This document shows positions 20,243-30,823 of a stretch of 64,000 nucleotides of DNA, one piece after another. The notes under the pieces are model-generated. The model was not told the origin of the DNA and ran no database searches. It saw only the letters and a list, made by a program, of their open reading frames with translations. A program made the translations under genes and the position numbers. This stretch comes from Flectonema sp. DT1601 (taxonomy: Eukaryota; Euglenozoa; Diplonemea; Diplonemida; Diplonemidae): positions 992,001 through 1,056,000 of the forward strand of contig OZ025801.1 in assembly GCA_964019425.1 (NCBI GenBank), in the 5' to 3' direction. The first letter of the stretch is position 1. Each line of letters begins with the position of its first letter.

Positions 20243-21271
20243 ATGCTACGAAGCACTCGTCTGGCGCTTAAGAAATGGACAACTTCAGGAAGCATAGCCC
20301 ACTCTGCATATACCGACTCACTAAATTTAGCATGGAGAAGTAAAGCATCTCATGAACAGAAGGTCACAAGAATGAGATATGAGTTCGATAGGATACGTTT
20401 GGAACACGTAGCTGACAAGTATAGCTACGAATTACTGGTTTATTACGTTGGTGTGAAGTGCCAACAATACAAAAGTGCTGCTAGCTGTGTCCAAGAAGCC
20501 TCTTTACTTAATATCGATGTTACAAATGACATGATCAAATCACTTTGGCAAAGCGCAATTATCTCAGCGAGAAATAGTGATGAGTGCACGTCGTTTATTG
20601 ATGACTGTTGGAGCACTCTGGTTACGTCTGGTTTAGACGTCACTCCGACATTCGCAGAGCAATTACTATTCTGTTTGCATGAACAAAGGGCATCCGAAAA
20701 TACAATAATCTCGGTGTTTAAAGCTTTCCTTCATTTGGGAATATTCGACGATTGTCTAGGCACTGCCGGTATTATCGCTATTACGACATTGTGTTCTACT
20801 GCTGGAATCAATTGGTATCTTAAATGGATTAAAAAAAATGAAATTTATGCTAGCTCCAGAATAGTACAATTGGGACTACAAGCTGCTGGTAGAGCAGGCG
20901 ATACGTCTTTAATTGATCATTTCTTTTATGACCTGCTTCCTAAAACTGGGTCTGGTCAACAATTAAGCATCCATCATTACACGTGGTTGTTTTCTGCTTA
21001 TGCTGCGGCCTCGTCTCTCCTAGGATGTTTCTCGGTATTGAATACTGTTCGTCGAGTATCTCTTCCATTTCCTATTCACACATGTATAAGATGGATAAAT
21101 TGTATTCCTCCTAATGATAATGATGCTATTCGCCTTATGACTGAAGTAGCAGACTACTGTCGCAGCAAACATGGTGATGAAGTAAACGGCAGACTCAATG
21201 AAACCATCGCATACAGAAGTCGGATGGTGTTACCGACAAAATGGAGTTTTGCGAAGCAAGATAGTTCCTAA
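20243..21271 (+). CDS. PPR-like helical repeat protein, predicted mitochondrial
   Basis: 342 residues from the ATG at 20243. The N-terminus MLRSTRLALKKWTTSGSIAH is rich in Arg, Lys, Ser and Thr without acidic residues, like a mitochondrial presequence. The rest is a string of helix pairs of about 35 residues, for example YSYELLVYYVGVKCQQYKSA and YTWLFSAYAAASSLLGCFSV, resembling degenerate pentatricopeptide repeats. Organellar RNA binding is the family expectation, but repeats are too diverged to be certain. An upstream ATG at 20233 starts an overlapping 12-codon uORF. Confidence 0.72.
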   Translation: MLRSTRLALKKWTTSGSIAHSAYTDSLNLAWRSKASHEQKVTRMRYEFDRIRLEHVADKYSYELLVYYVGVKCQQYKSAASCVQEASLLNIDVTNDMIKSLWQSAIISARNSDECTSFIDDCWSTLVTSGLDVTPTFAEQLLFCLHEQRASENTIISVFKAFLHLGIFDDCLGTAGIIAITTLCSTAGINWYLKWIKKNEIYASSRIVQLGLQAAGRAGDTSLIDHFFYDLLPKTGSGQQLSIHHYTWLFSAYAAASSLLGCFSVLNTVRRVSLPFPIHTCIRWINCIPPNDNDAIRLMTEVADYCRSKHGDEVNGRLNETIAYRSRMVLPTKWSFAKQDSS

Positions 21272-21441
21272 TAACATCCGCAGAAGGTTTTAACAAAACG
21301 TTCTTTTTTTTTTTGTAGATTATCAACAATGCGGACATAGCTAATGCTGCCGTAAAAGTAATTGAGGGATTTCTCTATTTTTTTAATATCAAAAATTTTC
21401 TTTTTATAACAGGCGACTGCATCACCCCCCGACACTTTACA

Positions 21442-22980
21442 ATGCTACGATATTGCCCAGCCGCGGAAAGCGATAACACCAATAACGCTGTTCGCGCTAC
21501 GAACAACAGTCGACAATACAGTAAGACCTGTAGAAATTGGAAACGAGGCGAATGTTGGTTTGGAGATGATTGCTGGTATGTTCTTTATCCGTCATCACGC
21601 AATAGCTCAATAGAATAGTTGAGACGTAAATAATAAAACAGGTTTTCTCATAGACGAAATGCTCCATCAAACGCAGCGAACACAGCAGCCGTTGATGAGA
21701 GCAGTGAATCAGTTGTTGTACAGCAAGTACCTAGTAGTGTAAGTGGAATTCAGTATCCCATAAATAATCACTCGAATACCAATGAAATACCCTACGATAC
21801 TATACCCAGTCGTGACGATAGGGAACCTAAAGTTAACCCTCCCAGTCAAGGGAATAACAATACGGGTGGTAATCCTTTACTTAGAGCGTCTTGGGGTCAG
21901 TTTTTGACCTCAAATAGTAATGGTAGTTACCCAAATAATAATCAGAGTCAGCAACATCAACATCAACATCAGCAGCAGCAGCAGCAACCCCCACAGGTAA
22001 ACCAACAACTGTATGGAGGATATGATAGCAGTGGGTGGAATACGAATAGAAGTCCTGTTGTACAGATGCCTCAGCAACATGTTTATCAACAACATACTCC
22101 AGTTGTTCATCATGTTCAGTCACATCCTTGTCCTCATTTTGTTCATCCTTCAGTGCAGGGAGTGCCACCGCCGCCTCCTCCACCGCCGGTGCAGATGCAG
22201 CCGTTGCATCCTTGTCCTGCTCATCCATCAAATGTGATTCAACCTCCTCCACAACAGCAGTCTATTCCTCCACCTGGATATGTGTATCACCCTGTGCAAC
22301 CCCCGCCACCACCACCACCGCCGCCACCTCCAATCTCACAGGGACAGTTACCTCCAATGGTAGCTCCTCATACTCCACCACAACCAACTCGAATGCAACT
22401 TCCCCCAACGCATCCTCATTACCACAACCCTCATAGAGGAATATATTCCGTACGATACTACTATGGTTTCGTATGTTATGGAAGAGGTAGTGCTCCAGCA
22501 AGAAATGAAGATTTTCGAATACCAGAGGGACTGTTTGGAGAAGATGGCGAACTAACTGACGATTACGAAACACTCCTAGCACTCGATAAGAATAAAGTTA
22601 AAGTTGGAGTCTCTGATGAGCAACTGAGGGAAGAATTACGAGACGTTCCTTATGAATACCACGCAGAAGAACTTGAAACAGAAATGTGTACTATTTGTCA
22701 CGATAGGTATCATGAAGATACAAGTTGTCCTATATCAGAATTACCATGTTCTCATAGATATCATACGAGTTGTATTAAGACTTGGTTATCATGTAATACA
22801 AGATGTCCAATATGTAATTGGGACTCATGGAAAGGTGGCAAACACGTTGTCGACTCCGACACCGTCAGTAATTGGTCGAACACTACAGCAGGAACAACAT
22901 CAACATCTAGAAGAAGAATTGTAAGAGATTACTCAGATATTTCTTCTTGGGATGATTGGTTCTACAGCACTGTTACGTGA
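21442..22980 (+). CDS. CCCH zinc-finger plus RING-H2 protein, probable E3 ubiquitin ligase, one intron
   Basis: Exons 21442-21575 and 21642-22980, 490 residues. Splicing the 66-nt intron (GTATGT...AAAACAG) creates a CCCH finger, C-x7-C-x5-C-x3-H (CRNWKRGEC, WFGDDC, WFSH), at about residues 30-49. The alternative AG nine bases downstream would give a stop. A His/Gln- and Pro-rich low-complexity region follows (about 140-300). The C-terminus has a RING-H2 domain (about 410-455: CTIC, LPCSHRYHTSC, RCPIC). CCCH fingers usually bind RNA and RING-H2 recruits E2 enzymes, so an RNA-linked ubiquitin ligase is a reasonable inference. The acceptor TTTTTATAACAG lies about 30 nt before the start codon. 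Confidence 0.88.
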
Positions 22981-25900
22981 TAATGTCTTTATACGACAGA
23001 AATCTCACCCAGTGTTCTAAAGCGGTGTAGGATCCTTTTTGGACTATTTGTGGGACTCTGTATGATGCTTGTTGGGGCATTGGGGGTCACAAAAAAAAAA
23101 AAAAAAAAATAATAACAATTTACCACTTCGTATGGTACTCTTGCTCCATCCCTCCCTCTGTAATGAATGCCTGTTTTTTTTTTTATTTTTTTTATTCTTT
23201 TTCTTGATTGGCAGGTTACTTAACGAAAAAAAAAAAAAAAAAACTTTTTTTTTTTCTAAATTTTTTTTTTCTTTTTTTTCACACAATTTTATATTATCTT
23301 TTTCTTACTACCAGTAATAGTCTGTATTACAGACTAAGAAGTCTGGAGCACACAAAGTAGAAATTATTAAGCATACTTTTGGAGGAAAAAAAAACAAAAA
23401 AAAAACAAAAAAACAAAAAGTACTTAGAAAAGACGCAGTGTTCGGTTGGAAGTGGTAAACACTTTGCTGCATTTATCTTCTTTAAAAAAGGTAACGAGGG
23501 TGTTTTATGCCTTCTGGTTGGCTTTTGATTTACTTTTCAAAGTAATTGAAAAACGTGGGGGTAAAAAAAAAAAAAAAAAACCGTCGCCGAAACATCAACC
23601 TAAGTGTTGATATTGGTTTTCTATCGTATTCAACAAAATATACAAATTTCTAAAACAGAAAAAAAAAAAAAAAAAAAAAAGGGGGCAAAAATCTAGAAAC
23701 TTTCAGAAACCTGAAAAAAAAAAAGGAAAAAACCCTCGACAAATCTTGTTTCATATTTTTTATCATATTTCACACCTGCCGAATTAGCTTTGCAGTTATT
23801 TCCTTCTTATCACGCATTCCAATACGTGTTTTGATGGGAAGCTCAGTTGCTGGTCCCGCATCTCTTTTCTAATTTAGTAAAACATGCAAGAAGTGATCGG
23901 CGCTGCTATTGTTTCTCTCTCTCCTTGCCTCTTTTTGTTTTTCCTAAGTGAATACTAGTGTAAGAACGAGTGGGAGGAGGGGAAAAAAAAAAAAAAAAAA
24001 GTGTAAATGAAGAACAAGGCAATAAAAATGTAAGTTCGGAGACCCTGAAAAAAATGTCTCGTTTTACAAGTCTCTCTGTCCCCATTGCCCCAGTGCGTCT
24101 CTTTGTGAAAACTGTACAAGGAAATGATTATTTTGTGTTACTGCGCACGTCTATTTTGGATTCTTGTTATGTTTTTTGTGATTTCGACGTTCAGAAACGG
24201 AAGATAGTGTTGACGTTGACTGGTGTTCCATTCCCTCCCTCTGTTTGCAGCAACTGCTGTAGGGATAGCTTATATATATATTTCTTCTTTATTTATTTAT
24301 TTATTACTGTTGCTTTGTAGCACCTGCTCATTCCCCCTTTCTATTTCCACAAACACGGTTCTCCCTTCCCTCCGGCATGATGCGTATTTTGCGTTTTTTT
24401 ATTGTTTTCAGATTACTGATGGTGCCAGCACCGCTGCTTGTCGCGGAGTAATGCTTCGCGGCTTCTTTGGATGTTGGCCTGTGTCTGATACAATGGGCCC
24501 CCCCCCTTCCCTTATTTTATTAAGTTTATAGAAGCCACCTTCGCTTACTGTCTCTACTCTAAACGCGGGGTTTTCCCTCATTTTTTTTTTTTTTTTTTCT
24601 TCCACCATTTCACGATTGAATTAAAGCGTTTATTTATTTTTTTTTTTTTTCCCCCTGTTCTTTTTATAGTTTACGTTCTTTTTTTCATCTTTAAAAAAAA
24701 AGTCAAGAATCTTTCCGGGGAACGAACGGTGCATGTACCAAAAAAAAAAAAAAAAAAAGATGAGAGAAAATGAAATATACAGCAGTGTCTGCATGTGTGT
24801 TGCTGTGCAGTGGACACGTCGTAAATTCGATCTTAGTTAAAAGGTGTGAACATCTTTTTAAAGCAAACCAAAGATTCTGTTTCCTCATTTAAAGCAATTC
24901 CAGTAGAGGGAAACGATGTTTGAGCTTCCCCTTTGCTTCTATTGTGAAGAAAAAAAAAAAAAAAAAAAATAAGAAAATAGAAAATGAAAAAACTCAACTC
25001 TCGAACGCGAATCTACCCCTTCCGTTGTGGCTGGGAAAGTATAGGGAAAGATAAAAAAAAAATTGTAAGCAGATCAAAATTACATTCGCACTGCACAACG
25101 CAGCACGAAAGGAAGGTGATACGACTATTTTTAAAAAAAAAAAAGAGCGAACGAACACTAGAAGAAAAAAATACAAAATGCGTTAATGTTCAGGGAACAA
25201 ATTATATGCGAGTTTGGTGCCCCACTTTTCTATCCACGATTCTCTTCCCAGTGTCCAACCCGGGGAAAAAAAAAAAAAAAAAAAATTGAGTCAGCAGTAA
25301 TAACTGGATTGTGCCATATTCATCAGTTGCACGCTGCGGCTTCCCATTTCCATATCTTCAGACCTCCCCTTACACTTATTCGGACTTCGTCCGCTTTTTG
25401 CCTTCCATCCCAGCATCTCAAACCCCGTTTTTTTTGCACCGCTTTTTTCTTTTTTCCGCTTTGCTTCTGCCCCTTTCCACACACGTTCCTCCCTCCTCAC
25501 CTCCCTGGGTTACTGTTTTGACCCCTTTTTTTTTAAAAATTACGGAAAATAATTCGTGTTTCTGGCCGGCAGGCGTGCAAGTTACGAATTGCTGTGAGGA
25601 AAAAAAAAAAAAAAAAAAAAAAATAGAAATGAGAAGAAGAAAAACGGACAGAAAGCCGGTGCACAGTAGGGTATTGACAGGAAATGAGAAAATAATTGTT
25701 AAAAATAGAAACGTCTTATTGACAGTCGATCAATAATAAAAAAAAAAAGTATGTTAATTTCCCCTACTTGTTTGCATCAGTAAAAAGTTTTATTTTCTTG
25801 TGTCTAAATCGAAGTATTTTGATTGAGAAACGGACTGCAAGCTCGTGTTCTAAACATAAAAAATACCCTTGTGCTCAACATGAATAAGAATGTAAAACAA

Positions 25901-25995
25901 AATAACACTGAAGCTACCATGCTGGGTTTTGTGTGGATTGGTTCTAAAATTGTGGAATCCTTCCCCAACCTTCTTTTCCCTGCTCTCTCTCTCTC

Positions 25996-26030
<35 letters not shown>

Positions 26031-27338
26031 TTATTGTTGTTCAAGATGAAAATAACCACACGTGGTTTTTTTTTTTGCTCATCGCCTGACCCTGTTACTT
26101 AGGAGGTGGAAAGAGGAAAAAAAAAAAAAAAATGTTTAAAGTTGCCCATTAACCGTCACACCACAGCAGCAGACATTCTTGTCTGCCAATCACAGCATGT
26201 TAGCTATGAGGATATTGATACAGAGCTGTTCTTACCTGTCTTATGCTTTACGAGTAGTTCAAATAAGGAATTTCTAGCTTCAGCGTCTTTTTTGAATGAA
26301 TGTCGGCATTCTTGCCAGCTGGTGTGTCTGAAGGAAAAAAAAAAAAAAATAATAATAATAATAATAATAATGCTGAAGGACAGGCATTCTTGCCTGGGCT
26401 ATGAACTCTTGCAAAGCATATAGAACATGTTAGCTAACCAACCATAAGGGGGGGGGCGATTATTATGTTAGTTTGTATGTTTCATCTACGCTCTAGGCAT
26501 TCTTGCAAGTAGATTATAAGATTTCGCATACCTCGCTTCTTGTGTTGCTTCTGAATTACAGATACGTACCCACTGTATGATAGGCATTCTTGCCCAACAA
26601 AGTCCATAAAGGAAATCTGTAATCCAGTTCAATTCCCGGAATCAACATTTTTTTTTTTTTTTTTAAAATGAAAAAGCAATTTATCATATTATTCCCGTTA
26701 TATCTCAGCCAACGCTTTCATTTATTCTCTTGCATTCCGGATATTGCTGCACTTCTGTCGTACATATCGTGAGGGTATTTAGTTGTCGGATTTGAGTCAT
26801 TGTAAGTCAGCAGCAATATCATTTTAAAAAAAAAAAAAAATAATAATAAACATGTCGCTCTTTGCGTTATCAAACAGGCATATTTACTGCAAAATAAATA
26901 GTGAACCAGGCATTCCTGCTTGCAAACTTGACTGCCTTAAAGTAACATTTTTGTGTTTAAGTCAGGGAGAGACTACGAAGTGCACCTTGCCCGTTGACTT
27001 GTGGTTGCGAATTTTCGCACTGGCAATAAACAGAAGAAAACAATTTACCGCAAAAAAAAAAAACTAAAAAAAAAAAAAAAAAAAAAACACTACCTTGTAA
27101 AATAACGAAATACCCAAATTAAACAAAGCACGGCAAAGGAATGCCGCCCTACCCCCCCACTGCCTGACAATAGAAAAAAATGCAGAAAGTTGGGACACAA
27201 ATGTTATAGACAAAGAGAGCATTAAATAATAATCTATTTTTACTACGACAGGTATCCGCTCTAAAGATTGTCATTCGTTGTATCTGTAGGATAAAAACAG
27301 CAATTACTTTTTACACACAGCTCATTAAGACCCCAAGT
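22981..27338. other. Long gene-poor spacer (4.4 kb)
   Basis: No credible gene on either strand. It is dense in A- and T-homopolymers (23091, 23227, 23563, 23661, 24583, 24741, 24950, 25265, 25599, 26000 and 27063 regions) and has an (AAT)n microsatellite at about 26350-26371. Between 26169 and 26921 a short hairpin motif with a TTCT loop recurs six times (separate entry). Open frames here consist of Lys, Phe and Ser runs. Confidence 0.6.
26169..26921. repeat. Six dispersed short hairpins with TTCT/TTCC loop
   Basis: Palindromic words with the core GGCATTCTTGCC occur at 26169-26186 (GCAGACA-TTCT-TGTCTGC), 26305-26316, 26381-26396 (CAGGCA-TTCT-TGCCTG), 26497-26506, 26583-26594 and 26908-26921 (AGGCA-TTCC-TGCTT). 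The loop is nearly constant. The stems change in paired fashion: GACA/TGTC in the first against GGCA/TGCC in others. This is suggestive of conserved structure, whether RNA hairpins or a palindromic binding site. Confidence 0.6.
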
Positions 27339-29164
27339 ATGCCGTCCTTAGACACAGCCGACAGACCGCTCACCCAGAGGAGATCGATGAGCGCTGGAGC
27401 AACAAGAAGAAATCTCGGACTGAGTGTAAACACGACATTCACTACTACCCCAAAGAAAAGAATAAAGAGACTGGTGCTAGGACCTGGTGAGGACGTACCT
27501 GGAGGTGATCAGGTCAACTTATCACCTGAACCACTTATGGCAGGAGAGAGAATTCCAATAAAGAAGGGAAAGAAATTAGTTGCTAAACAACCAGAAAATA
27601 CTGAAATCAGAAAACAAAGAGTATTAGTAAAGAGAAAAAACACAGCAAGAACTACGGAAATGCTTCAACACTGTGACGCTGAGCACGAGTACGATCTCAG
27701 AGACGCTCCAACGATGCCTGTTGAAGGATCGAGCAGGAGAGCTATGGCAAAGCCTCTCTCACAAGCTACGATCACTCGTAAGGAAGGAGGTCCTCTTGGT
27801 CTTACTATTGATGAAAACCTCGTTGTGACTCAAGTAGTAAGAGGAACAGCTGCGGAAACAGCTGGTCTGAAGGCAGGTATTCGTCTTTCAACTGTTGATG
27901 GTGTTCGTATTCGCACTCAAGAAGATGCTATTCAGGCATTGAGATCTGCTGGTGAAGAAGTAAACCTTGGTATCTCTCTTGAAACTACTGCACCTGCAAT
28001 GAGACAAGAAGGAATAGTTGCTGGTGTTCAAACTTCTCAAACGACTCAACAATCAGCGAGACGTTCTCGTCGTCCTGGTGGACGAGAATCGTCGATGCCG
28101 CCGTTTGGTTGCACTGAAGAGATTGCCAGCGTTCGTAAGCCAACCGGCCTCGGACCTCCTGGTCTTGGACCACAACTCCATGACTGGGGTGAAGATGGTG
28201 CCTCTCGACTACGTTTCAAGAAGAGCGTTAACGGTAACGACCCTTTCAAACCGAACTTGTACGTTCCAGAACTTTCCGGTTCACAGCAACGCAACCATCA
28301 AGGAAACAAGACTTCTTATGAAGTCGCTGATGAACGAGGCGAGACCGACGCAGACGGCACCTGGTCAATGAAAAGAGAATTGATGAGAACTGGAAAACAA
28401 CAAACCAACAAAGAAGTAACTGAAAGAAGAAATGGTGACATCATTACTGATGTTAACAATGGTGCGTTTGTTGAGACACCAAGAAGGGGGAAGGACAGAG
28501 CAGCATCTCCGATGGCGTGTAGGAATCCGGCATCTGGAGCTCCAAAGGGACAGGAGCAGAAACATATGACTGGACGGAGATGTAATGCTGAGAGTTATAG
28601 AATTGATTCAGAACTTCTGCACTTCAACCCGGCTGGGACTCCAACTAGTTCTCAACGTCGTACTATGACTCCAGGAAGATATCGTCATTCTCCTCATGAC
28701 TCTGGTGACTTTATTGGAAATCGGGGATTTGATCCAAAACCAGCCGTAAAGACTGGTATCCGATCTGTCCCTCACATCTATGACCTCCCTCAACCAGTTC
28801 CAAGACAGTTCCGTCCAACACCTCGTCATCAGGTCAGTACTCCTTCTCCTTCTGATATTTTCAACGTCTGCGGCTACCGTGGAGATTGCAAAGACACTCG
28901 CAATCACGAGCGAAGCAGATCCGCACGTGGAGTCTCCCCACGTAACTATTCTAGTATTAATTTTACTCATGTTTCAGAGGGTCAGCAGGTATGTCTTTTA
29001 TTGTTGTAATTAATTCTACACTGGTGGAATAATAAATATAAAACACACGAATACAGGCGACTACTCCTGTCGACCCGGGAACACCACGTAAGGGTAAAGC
29101 TGCTGGAGCAATGGTCCCACCTCGCCCCCAGGCAGGATACTTACCATGGGGTGAGCGTGAATAG
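27339..29164 (+). CDS. PDZ-domain protein, one intron
   Basis: Exons 27339-28988 and 29057-29164, 585 residues. The 68-nt intron (GTATGT...ATACAG) is phase 0; reading through it gives a short hydrophobic tail and a stop. Splicing adds a basic, Pro-rich C-terminus ending YLPWGERE. One PDZ domain lies at about 145-220 (GPLGLTIDENLVVTQVVRGTAAETAGLKAGIRLSTVDGVRIRTQEDA), with GPLGL as the carboxylate-binding loop. The remainder is low-complexity and basic, rich in Arg, Pro, Gly and Ser, probably a disordered scaffold. No partner can be named. Confidence 0.87.
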
Positions 29165-29829
29165 TTTTATTGTATGCCCACACGTTCATTCTGTTGATCT
29201 GTGATAATGCTTTAGTCTTTGTAATTTATATTGGTAGTTACGTCCTGTATCAGTTTTGCTTTTTTTTTTTTTTTTTTTCCCTTCCCGATTTCACTTGTCC
29301 CTTGTTTTACGGATACTCGAATCGAATCGAATTTATTGTACAAATTTAGAACGAACGTAAAATATTAAAAAAAAAAAAAAAAGGAAAAGAACCTTTTATG
29401 CGGTAGTGGATCATTACTGTTAATAAAAAAAAAAGAACGAAACAAAAAAAGTTAAAAAAAAAAAAAAAAAAAAAAAACCCTGTTTAAGACTCCTCTCTAT
29501 TTATTCTTGAAAAATTAGTTGTCAAAAAAAAAAAAAAAAAACTTTTTTTTTACGGACGACCATTATTCTTACCTATTTGCTCAGCTGTTGGACATTATGA
29601 GGTCGTGGAGAGCTGTTTGCAAAGCACATCTTCATTCAGCAAAATAGGATTCCGAATAGTTCGTTTTATTTCCCCCCGTTCTTAGTCATAATAAAGTTAT
29701 TAGAAAAGTGGAAAGAAAAAAAAAAAGTCACCTTGTTGTCCTTCCTTGTACCGATTTTTAAAAAAAAAAAATGAAACTCAATTTGGTAAAAATAATTGTT
29801 TAATATGCGCTTCTCAATACAGGAAAGTA

Positions 29830-29887
<58 letters not shown>

Positions 29888-29972
29888 GGTGTGAAGACTA
29901 TGTGATGAGAGGTGTGTTGTAACTGTTGATAAAATTGTATCTAAAAAAAAAAAGAAAAAAAATAATACAAAA
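29165..29972. other. Intergenic spacer with (AAT)n microsatellite
   Basis: No gene seen. A-runs near 29367-29382, 29454-29477 and 29525-29540. An (AAT/TAA)n microsatellite of about 57 bp spans 29830-29886. TCGAATCGAATCGAAT, a short 5-bp repeat, is near 29318. Confidence 0.6.
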
Positions 29973-30518
29973 ATGATTCGACGCTACACCGTGGCGGGTA
30001 TTAGCCGCATTGGTTCCCGAACCTACAAAAATTCAGAACCACATGACGAGCACAGATATCAACAAAGAAAGACTGGAAGAAGTATGTCAGCAATAAATTC
30101 AGCGGAGGGAGCTTCACGAAGAATGCTAAACAGAGAAAATAAAGTAGCACCGGAAGGCAAACCATATTCAAAACCGACGTGTGTTTTCCTCGGGTTTGTT
30201 GAATGGGACAGAGACGGAAGGCTACCTCACGAAGCCCAAGATCGCGCAATGGACTCCGCCAGCATAATTGGATTTGGAGAAAACGCTCGAGCAGCGACTT
30301 TTGAAGAATACGAAAATAGTCAAATTCAAAACCTCCCTCCAGCTAACGACTCCGGACTTTGGCTACACTTTACTGGTCAGACAGGATGGGGATTAGATAA
30401 CGGTAAAGGCTACCAGTGGAAGAAATGTATTTGGAGAAGACGTTCTCTAAACGGTACCTTCACAGAAGATTCCTGCTCTGCCAGTATATGTTCCGCTATT
30501 GCTGTTCAACCATTATAA
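29973..30518 (+). CDS. Unknown protein, 181 aa
   Basis: No family recognised. The first 65 residues are basic and probably disordered. Residues about 70-160 look folded, with CVFLGFVEWDRDGRLPHEAQDRAMDSAS, then ARAATFEEYENSQIQNLPPANDSGLWLHFTG, and two late Cys (KKCIW, DSCSASIC). Codon usage matches neighbouring genes and the frame is clean, so I think it is real. The start ATG follows an A-rich leader. Confidence 0.7.
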   Translation: MIRRYTVAGISRIGSRTYKNSEPHDEHRYQQRKTGRSMSAINSAEGASRRMLNRENKVAPEGKPYSKPTCVFLGFVEWDRDGRLPHEAQDRAMDSASIIGFGENARAATFEEYENSQIQNLPPANDSGLWLHFTGQTGWGLDNGKGYQWKKCIWRRRSLNGTFTEDSCSASICSAIAVQPL

Positions 30519-30823
30519 CGACACTTTTAAAAAAGTTGTGATTTCTGTAATTTATTAAGTCGATAAGTTTTGCTGCTGCAATTCAAAGTAAGCAGTTTTA
30601 TCTGCTGGTTTTCGGTATGTCATCACCTTGTGAGTGATGTTTCTTTTTGGTATTCTCACGCATTGAGAACAGAGAGTAGACAACAGTTGTCGTAGTGTGT
30701 TTTATGAACTTTAAAATACAACGAGAAAAAAACCGAAACAACTACGTTAGAATAACGAACGATTTTACTTTAGTTATTACAACTAACTCGTTACATATAT
30801 TCCCAATCAGAGATAAAAATAAA
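30519..30823. other. Intergenic spacer / 5' leader of the next gene
   Basis: No gene seen. The frame of the next gene is open upstream to about 30695, but TTCCCAATCAG (30800-30810) followed 13 nt later by ATG at 30824 looks like a trans-splice acceptor. The upstream extension is therefore probably not translated. Confidence 0.55.

Noticed and set aside
23970-24320. 116-codon frame in the long spacer
   Set aside because: It starts in a GA-rich run, ends in hydrophobic T-run product, and has no support from codon usage or domains.
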